Shown in pieces: positions 5,808 through 8,809 of a stretch of DNA of 8,809 bases. The stretch spans positions 1 to 8,809 of the forward strand of contig JAGGYX010000011.1 of NCBI GenBank assembly GCA_021162305.1. Reading direction: 5' to 3'. Numbering within the stretch: position 1 is the first letter of the stretch; each line of letters opens with the position of its first letter. The position numbers were made by a program, and so were the translations under genes. The notes below the pieces were generated by a model. That model was not told where the DNA came from and made no database searches. It saw only the letters and a program-made list of their open reading frames with translations. The stretch comes from Thermoplasmata archaeon. GTDB lineage: Archaea; Thermoplasmatota; E2; UBA202; JdFR-43.

Positions 5808-6284
5808 GTGGTTTTAGGATGGGACTCTTTGATATGGTGCCCAAAAAATTTGAAAATCAAATATACGAAATGGAAAAACGATGGCCCAAGATTACCAATA
5901 GAATTTGCAAGAAAATCCAGAAATGGAAGATTAACGTTGGTTATATACGATGAGTATTTAAATGAGAAAGATAAATGGGTAAATGTCTTATGGAATGAAA
6001 TGGATGTGCAATCTATCCAAGAAGCTATTGGAAATCTCTGTACAAGAGAAGAAACAATACTTAAAAATATTGGATTTATCTATGAAGAAATGAAAAATAA
6101 AATAAATTTTGATGACAAAAATAAATGGTTTCATCGGGAGAATTGGCAATGCTTAAATATCAGAAACATGATATTTTATAATGGCAGGTATGTCATTAAA
6201 AGATCATATAATTTCTGGATTTGTGGGTTTAATGTTTACAATAGTTTTAGCAGGTATTTTTGCAAAAAGGGGATATCCTTTTAA
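5808..6284 (+). CDS. Hypothetical protein, probable frameshift near its start
   Basis: I do not recognise this protein. From about base 5880 the reading frame is convincing: GPRLPIEFARKSRNGRLTLV, then VIYDEYLNEKDKWVNVLWNE and EAIGNLCTREETILKNIGF suggest a small alpha/beta domain. The beginning is doubtful. The frame is open from GTG 5808, but the promoter predicts a transcript starting at ATG 5819, which is one frame away and reads MGLFDMVPKKFENQIYEMEK before hitting a stop at 5951. Removing one A from the A6 run at 5843-5848 or the A5 run at 5874-5878 joins the two frames smoothly. A TTG at 5850 with GGTG 10 nt upstream is an alternative in-frame start. The far end is also odd, overlapping the methyltransferase gene by 104 nt. 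It may be a real gene with a sequencing error, or a recent pseudogene. Confidence 0.55.
   Translation: MVLGWDSLIWCPKNLKIKYTKWKNDGPRLPIEFARKSRNGRLTLVIYDEYLNEKDKWVNVLWNEMDVQSIQEAIGNLCTREETILKNIGFIYEEMKNKINFDDKNKWFHRENWQCLNIRNMIFYNGRYVIKRSYNFWICGFNVYNSFSRYFCKKGISF
6153..6160 (+). promoter_or_regulatory. Candidate internal TATA box for the methyltransferase gene
   Basis: TTAAATAT is centred 24.5 nt before the ATG at 6181, repeating the spacing seen at the other leaderless starts. No Shine-Dalgarno site precedes 6181. The box is weaker than the others and lies inside the upstream reading frame, so it could be a chance match. Confidence 0.4.
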
Positions 6285-7890
6285 TTCTGAGGAATGGTGG
6301 GGTATAACATTATTGACTTTTTATATATTGATCCTAACAACAAATACCCTTTATAGGTTATTATTCTTACCAGTTGTTACACCTCCTCAAGTTCCGCAAA
6401 GGGTTTCCTCATTTGATGATGCAGTCAGAGATTCTAAATATAATTTTACTGCAGTATCGAGCAAAAGACTTGCCCTTTGGAAATGTCCTACTTTTCTCTA
6501 CTATTTATCCTTGAATGAAATAAAGAATATAATTGAGTTTAGTATCAAAAACAAAACATGCACAATAGAATTTAGTGATAAAACCTCAGATAAACAAGAT
6601 TTTTTTGATAAAGGAATGAATATTATAGAAAAAATTGGGGAAGGAGGTGTACCCACGGAATTTTTTGGGTTAAGACTTTTGATATATCCTGAAAAAACGT
6701 TTGCTAAAAATGAGGAAGAGATAAAAACCCTTATTCAATCGCTCGCCTCTGGACATGTTCATGCTATACCGGTAATAAGGGAAAATTTAATCAAAGTACT
6801 TGACCCTGAAGACAGAAGAAAACTGGAGGAGTTTGCTAAGCACATGAAGCAACATATAGCTGAGGAATATCCCGAGGTCTCACGAATAGAAAGGGTATCA
6901 CTATTCTTTAAAAGAAGGAAACCAGAACATCCGTATAACTGTATGATACCTGATTTTCTTCTAATTAACTATAAATGTGGAGACAATAGGGATATTTGGT
7001 GGTTTAAAGAGAATCAAGCTAAACATTCATCGGAATCAGATGATATCAATGATGCAGAAAGATGTTTTAGGCTATTGTGCAAAGCTATATGCGAAGGAAA
7101 GAATAAAGGGACAATATGGGAAGAGTATACCCCTTCTATATTTAATATGGTACCTATTGCTAAACCAGTTGAAGGACTTAAAGTGGATTTCTTTTCTTTG
7201 AAGTTTTTTGAAGAATGGCTGAAAAAAGTTAAGACTGATCCAAAGTTTAAAAAAATAGGCGAGTGGCTAAAGAAAGAGGAAAACATTATAAAAGATTTTT
7301 TGAAAAGGGAGAGGAAAAACATCGAGAAAGCATTAGATATTGGGTGTGGCTATGGAAGACACTTAAAGATTCTTTTGCAGAATGGAGTTAAAGAAGTCGC
7401 TGGTGTTGACAATAGTCCTGGCATGTTCGAAAGAGCACAAAGCCTTTATAAAAATTATAAAAAAAATGTCATACAGTTAAGATTCGGAAGTGCCGAAAAA
7501 TTATATTTCCCTGATAATTATTTTGATTTAGTTATATGCATGAGCAATACTTTTGGCAATCTTGAAAGTGAGAAGACTGTAGAAGATGGAACCGTAAAAA
7601 AAGCAGTATTAAAAGAAATAAAAAGGGTTTTAAAACCTAACGGAAAATTGATAGTTAGCGTTTATCAAGATACACCCGCATCATTTACTCTCCGTAAAGA
7701 GAGTTATATTTCCATAGGTCTCTACCCTTACCCTAAAAATAATAAGATAATTACAACAAAAGAAGGATTAGTATCCGAGCAGTTTAGTGAGAAAGAAATT
7801 AGAGAACTATTAGAAAAACAGGGTTTATCGGTGGAGCAGATAATCCCTTTCAATGACATAGCTTTCTGTGTAATTGCTACAGCTACATAA
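6181..7890 (+). CDS. Membrane-anchored protein with C-terminal SAM-dependent methyltransferase
   Basis: This 569-residue protein combines three parts. Residues about 9-27 and 40-63 are two hydrophobic segments with a short loop (AKRGYPFNSEEW), forming a hairpin that would leave the rest in the cytoplasm. Residues about 75-330 are a domain I cannot name; it includes GLRLLIYPEKTF (163-174), a helix and HVHAIPVI (192-199), and DFLLINY with WWF (258-275), loosely recalling phospholipase D-like folds but with no HKD motif. After a Lys-rich helical linker (331-380) comes a class I SAM methyltransferase: motif I DIGCGYGRH (386-394), acidic D410 in GVDNSPGM, GSAEKLYFPDNYFDLVICM (436-454), NTFGNL, and LKEIKRVLKPNGKLIVSVY (477-495). 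These key motifs look intact, so activity is likely; the substrate is unknown. It follows the small hypothetical gene and may have its own leaderless promoter. Confidence 0.85.
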   Translation: MAGMSLKDHIISGFVGLMFTIVLAGIFAKRGYPFNSEEWWGITLLTFYILILTTNTLYRLLFLPVVTPPQVPQRVSSFDDAVRDSKYNFTAVSSKRLALWKCPTFLYYLSLNEIKNIIEFSIKNKTCTIEFSDKTSDKQDFFDKGMNIIEKIGEGGVPTEFFGLRLLIYPEKTFAKNEEEIKTLIQSLASGHVHAIPVIRENLIKVLDPEDRRKLEEFAKHMKQHIAEEYPEVSRIERVSLFFKRRKPEHPYNCMIPDFLLINYKCGDNRDIWWFKENQAKHSSESDDINDAERCFRLLCKAICEGKNKGTIWEEYTPSIFNMVPIAKPVEGLKVDFFSLKFFEEWLKKVKTDPKFKKIGEWLKKEENIIKDFLKRERKNIEKALDIGCGYGRHLKILLQNGVKEVAGVDNSPGMFERAQSLYKNYKKNVIQLRFGSAEKLYFPDNYFDLVICMSNTFGNLESEKTVEDGTVKKAVLKEIKRVLKPNGKLIVSVYQDTPASFTLRKESYISIGLYPYPKNNKIITTKEGLVSEQFSEKEIRELLEKQGLSVEQIIPFNDIAFCVIATAT

Positions 7891-7943
7891 TTTTTCCTTT
7901 CAAATCCTCTTTGTTACTACTTTTTTGCCAAGCTATCTTTTTT
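7891..7943 (+). terminator. T-tract terminator after the methyltransferase gene
   Basis: Three T runs follow the stop codon: five at 7891-7895, six at 7921-7926 and six at 7938-7943, without a clear hairpin. Archaeal transcription ends at U-rich tracts, and this lies between convergent genes, so it is a reasonable terminator for the plus-strand unit. Confidence 0.5.
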
Positions 7944-7952
7944 CATTAAAAA

Positions 7953-8492
7953 TTATGTATCAAACAACTTCCTTATCCTTGCCAATTCCTGATAACTCCA
8001 CACCTTTTTCTTCAACTTTTCCAACAATGCTTTCATTGCCTCCTCTTTCTTTTCTGGAAGAAATGCGATTCCCTTTCCTTTTATCCTCACCCATTGTATC
8101 TTTGGAAAATGCTTCCTTAAGATGTAAATCTTTGTTGATGGATTCCTTGCATTTGTGAAAACATATCCCGTTTCCATCAATTCCTTCAGCATTTCCCATG
8201 TTTTCTGGCCGAATGTTTTGTTTCGAACTTTTATATCCAAGGTATATCTTAAAACTGTATAATATGGAATGCCAAGCTTTCTTGCTGCCTCCGCCTTGTT
8301 GCCAAGTTGTGTAACCATATTCCTTATTTTCTGTATATCTTCCTTTGTGTAGACATTCCTTCTTGGAATATCCTTTGTAAAATGTTTAACAAGCCTGTAG
8401 CTTATTTTCAATTCACGAGAAACCTGTATCTTTGTTTTCCCAGATAAAACCCCCTCTCTAATATGATTTATTAAATCCAAGGTTAATTGCAT
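7953..8492 (-). CDS. Tandem helix-turn-helix DNA-binding protein
   Basis: This 179-residue protein has two copies of a roughly 35-residue HTH unit, at about 8-42 and 53-87. They share the pattern IR..V..G.K, (S/A)R.L.I.Y..V and T.DI, including SRELKISYRLVKHFTKDI and ARKLGIPYYTVLRYTLDI. The fold is of the simple homeodomain or resolvase type. Residues about 96-160 look like a third, winged-helix-like part (TWEMLKELMETGYVFT, then IQWVRIKGKGIAFLPEKKEE). No catalytic motif of a recombinase or nuclease is visible, so I call it DNA-binding only; a transcription factor or a mobile-element accessory protein are both possible. It has its own TATA box 29.5 nt from the ATG. The insertion-sequence remnant begins 46 nt upstream, and the gene converges on the methyltransferase gene. 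Confidence 0.75.
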   Translation of the reverse strand: MQLTLDLINHIREGVLSGKTKIQVSRELKISYRLVKHFTKDIPRRNVYTKEDIQKIRNMVTQLGNKAEAARKLGIPYYTVLRYTLDIKVRNKTFGQKTWEMLKELMETGYVFTNARNPSTKIYILRKHFPKIQWVRIKGKGIAFLPEKKEEAMKALLEKLKKKVWSYQELARIRKLFDT

Positions 8493-8517
8493 TAATTAAA
8501 AATAAGCGATGTGGTTG

Positions 8518-8525
8518 TATATAAA
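8518..8525 (-). promoter_or_regulatory. TATA box of the tandem-HTH gene
   Basis: TTTATATA on the minus strand is a consensus archaeal TATA box. Its centre is 29.5 nt before the ATG at 8492, predicting a 5' leader of only about 5 nt. The end of the insertion-sequence remnant is 13 nt further upstream. Confidence 0.6.
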
Positions 8526-8538
8526 GATTATTCTCGAC

Positions 8539-8558
8539 GGTTCTGGTGAATTGGCGGG
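8539..8558 (+). repeat. Putative terminal inverted repeat of the insertion sequence
   Basis: GGTTCTGGTGAATTGGCGGG reads inward from the inferred element end. The partner repeat is not in view, so its status as an inverted repeat rests on resemblance to IS6-type ends and on its place just after the transposase C-terminus. Confidence 0.45.
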
Positions 8559-8611
8559 AGGTAGTAGGAATTTCATTGTTGATTTGTTGGGTGGTGAATA
8601 CGGGAGGTATA

Positions 8612-8792
8612 TAGCTTTGTTTTATCAAATTCTTCCATTTATTTCTTCCCAATTCCAAATCCAAATTTGCATCCTTGCTGGCGTGTTATTTATTCCTACG
8701 TGATCCCTTATGAAGTTATAGTATATCTTAAATCCATCCATTATTTGTTTGGCTGTTTCATTACTCGTTATAACAAATTTAAAAAAGATTAA
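8612..8792 (-). pseudogene. Transposase C-terminus, frameshifted and truncated
   Basis: On the minus strand, codons from 8792 downward read SNETAKQIMDGFKIYYNFIR and then DHVGINNTPAR, the familiar end of DDE transposases of the IS6/IS240 sort (YNFIRPHMxLxGKTPAE). After TPAR, near 8680, the match moves to another frame: NLDLELGRNKWKNLIKQS (to about 8615), which corresponds to the family's GxxLxLGxNKWxxLIxxS. A stop at 8793-8795 interrupts the first frame on the N-terminal side, and its own TGA is at 8625-8627. A frameshift plus a stop make this a remnant that cannot make transposase. The first-frame open stretch is only 55 codons. The catalytic DDE residues would lie further right, outside the window. 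Confidence 0.7.
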
Positions 8793-8809
8793 TTAATATT
8801 TAATAACCC

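Larger units (their letters stand above)
8539..8809 (-). mobile_element. Decayed insertion sequence end, IS6/IS240-like
   Basis: The element runs from about 8539 past the right edge. Two signs support it. The transposase C-terminal motifs on the minus strand stop shortly before 8539. At 8539 the plus strand reads GGTTCTGGTGAATTGGCGGG, which, as I recall, resembles the GGTTCTG start of IS6/IS240-family terminal inverted repeats and points inward in the right direction. The other end, and therefore any target duplication, is outside the window. If the family call is right, the flanking 8 bp TTCTCGAC (8531-8538) should reappear at the far end. Confidence 0.6.

Noticed and set aside
5843..5848. 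A6 run as a programmed frameshift site
   Set aside because: The change needed is +1, whereas A-rich slippery sites normally drive -1 shifts, and there is no evident stimulatory structure. An indel is simpler.
8458..8664. 68-codon minus-strand frame as a gene of its own
   Set aside because: Its first part is the second-frame transposase piece (LELGRNKWKNLIKQS); the rest runs through the element end, the HTH promoter and into the HTH gene. It is not a separate gene.
8509..8703. 64-codon plus-strand frame near the right edge
   Set aside because: It runs antisense to the transposase remnant and through the presumed inverted repeat; the minus strand carries the recognisable motifs.
1..8809. tRNA, rRNA, CRISPR arrays or C/D box RNAs
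   Set aside because: I looked for cloverleaf ends, regularly spaced repeats and C/D box pairs in the gaps and found none. A TGATGA near 753-758 is coding sequence at the end of the endonuclease gene.

Overview
The window is AT-rich archaeal DNA, most likely from a euryarchaeote. The ribosomal proteins S19e, LX, L31e and L39e, a PDCD5-type DNA-binding protein, initiation factor 6, prefoldin alpha and an archaeal-type FtsY form the familiar archaeal order. First genes of transcripts have TATA boxes about 24-25 nt before their start codons (leaderless messages), and downstream genes have GGAGG/GGTGAT Shine-Dalgarno sites. The general feel (two tandem-HTH or winged-helix regulators, standalone hexuloisomerase) would suit a Thermoplasmatota-like lineage, but nothing here fixes the order or genus.

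Region by region. (1) Bases 1-1298, plus strand: the 3' part of an archaeal endonuclease IV gene, overlapping by 4 nt a 6-phospho-3-hexuloisomerase gene. (2) 1299-1832, minus strand: a two-part winged-helix protein whose stop codon abuts that of the isomerase gene; it has its own promoter. (3) 1874-5603, minus strand: a tight operon read from right to left, rps19e - pdcd5 - rpl39e - rpl31e - eif6 - rplX - pfdA - ftsY, with gaps of 0-19 nt or short overlaps. It covers ribosome assembly (S19e, L39e, L31e, LX, eIF6), nascent-chain folding (prefoldin) and membrane targeting (FtsY). The L31e protein carries a Glu/Lys tail longer than its folded core. (4) 5604-7890, plus strand: a divergent accessory pair, made of a small unrecognised protein gene that looks frameshifted near its start and a 569-residue protein joining an N-terminal membrane hairpin, an unrecognised middle domain and a C-terminal class I SAM methyltransferase. 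(5) 7953-8492, minus strand: a DNA-binding protein with two copies of a ~35-residue HTH unit. (6) 8539 to the right edge: the decayed end of a DDE-transposase insertion sequence (IS6/IS240-like by my reading), with the C-terminal transposase motifs split over two frames and a terminal sequence starting GGTTCTGG.

The left two thirds are housekeeping. Regions 4-6 look like an accessory insertion beside the ribosomal operon. The membrane-anchored methyltransferase and its small upstream partner are the best candidates for an undescribed function, but the sequence alone does not say what they do.
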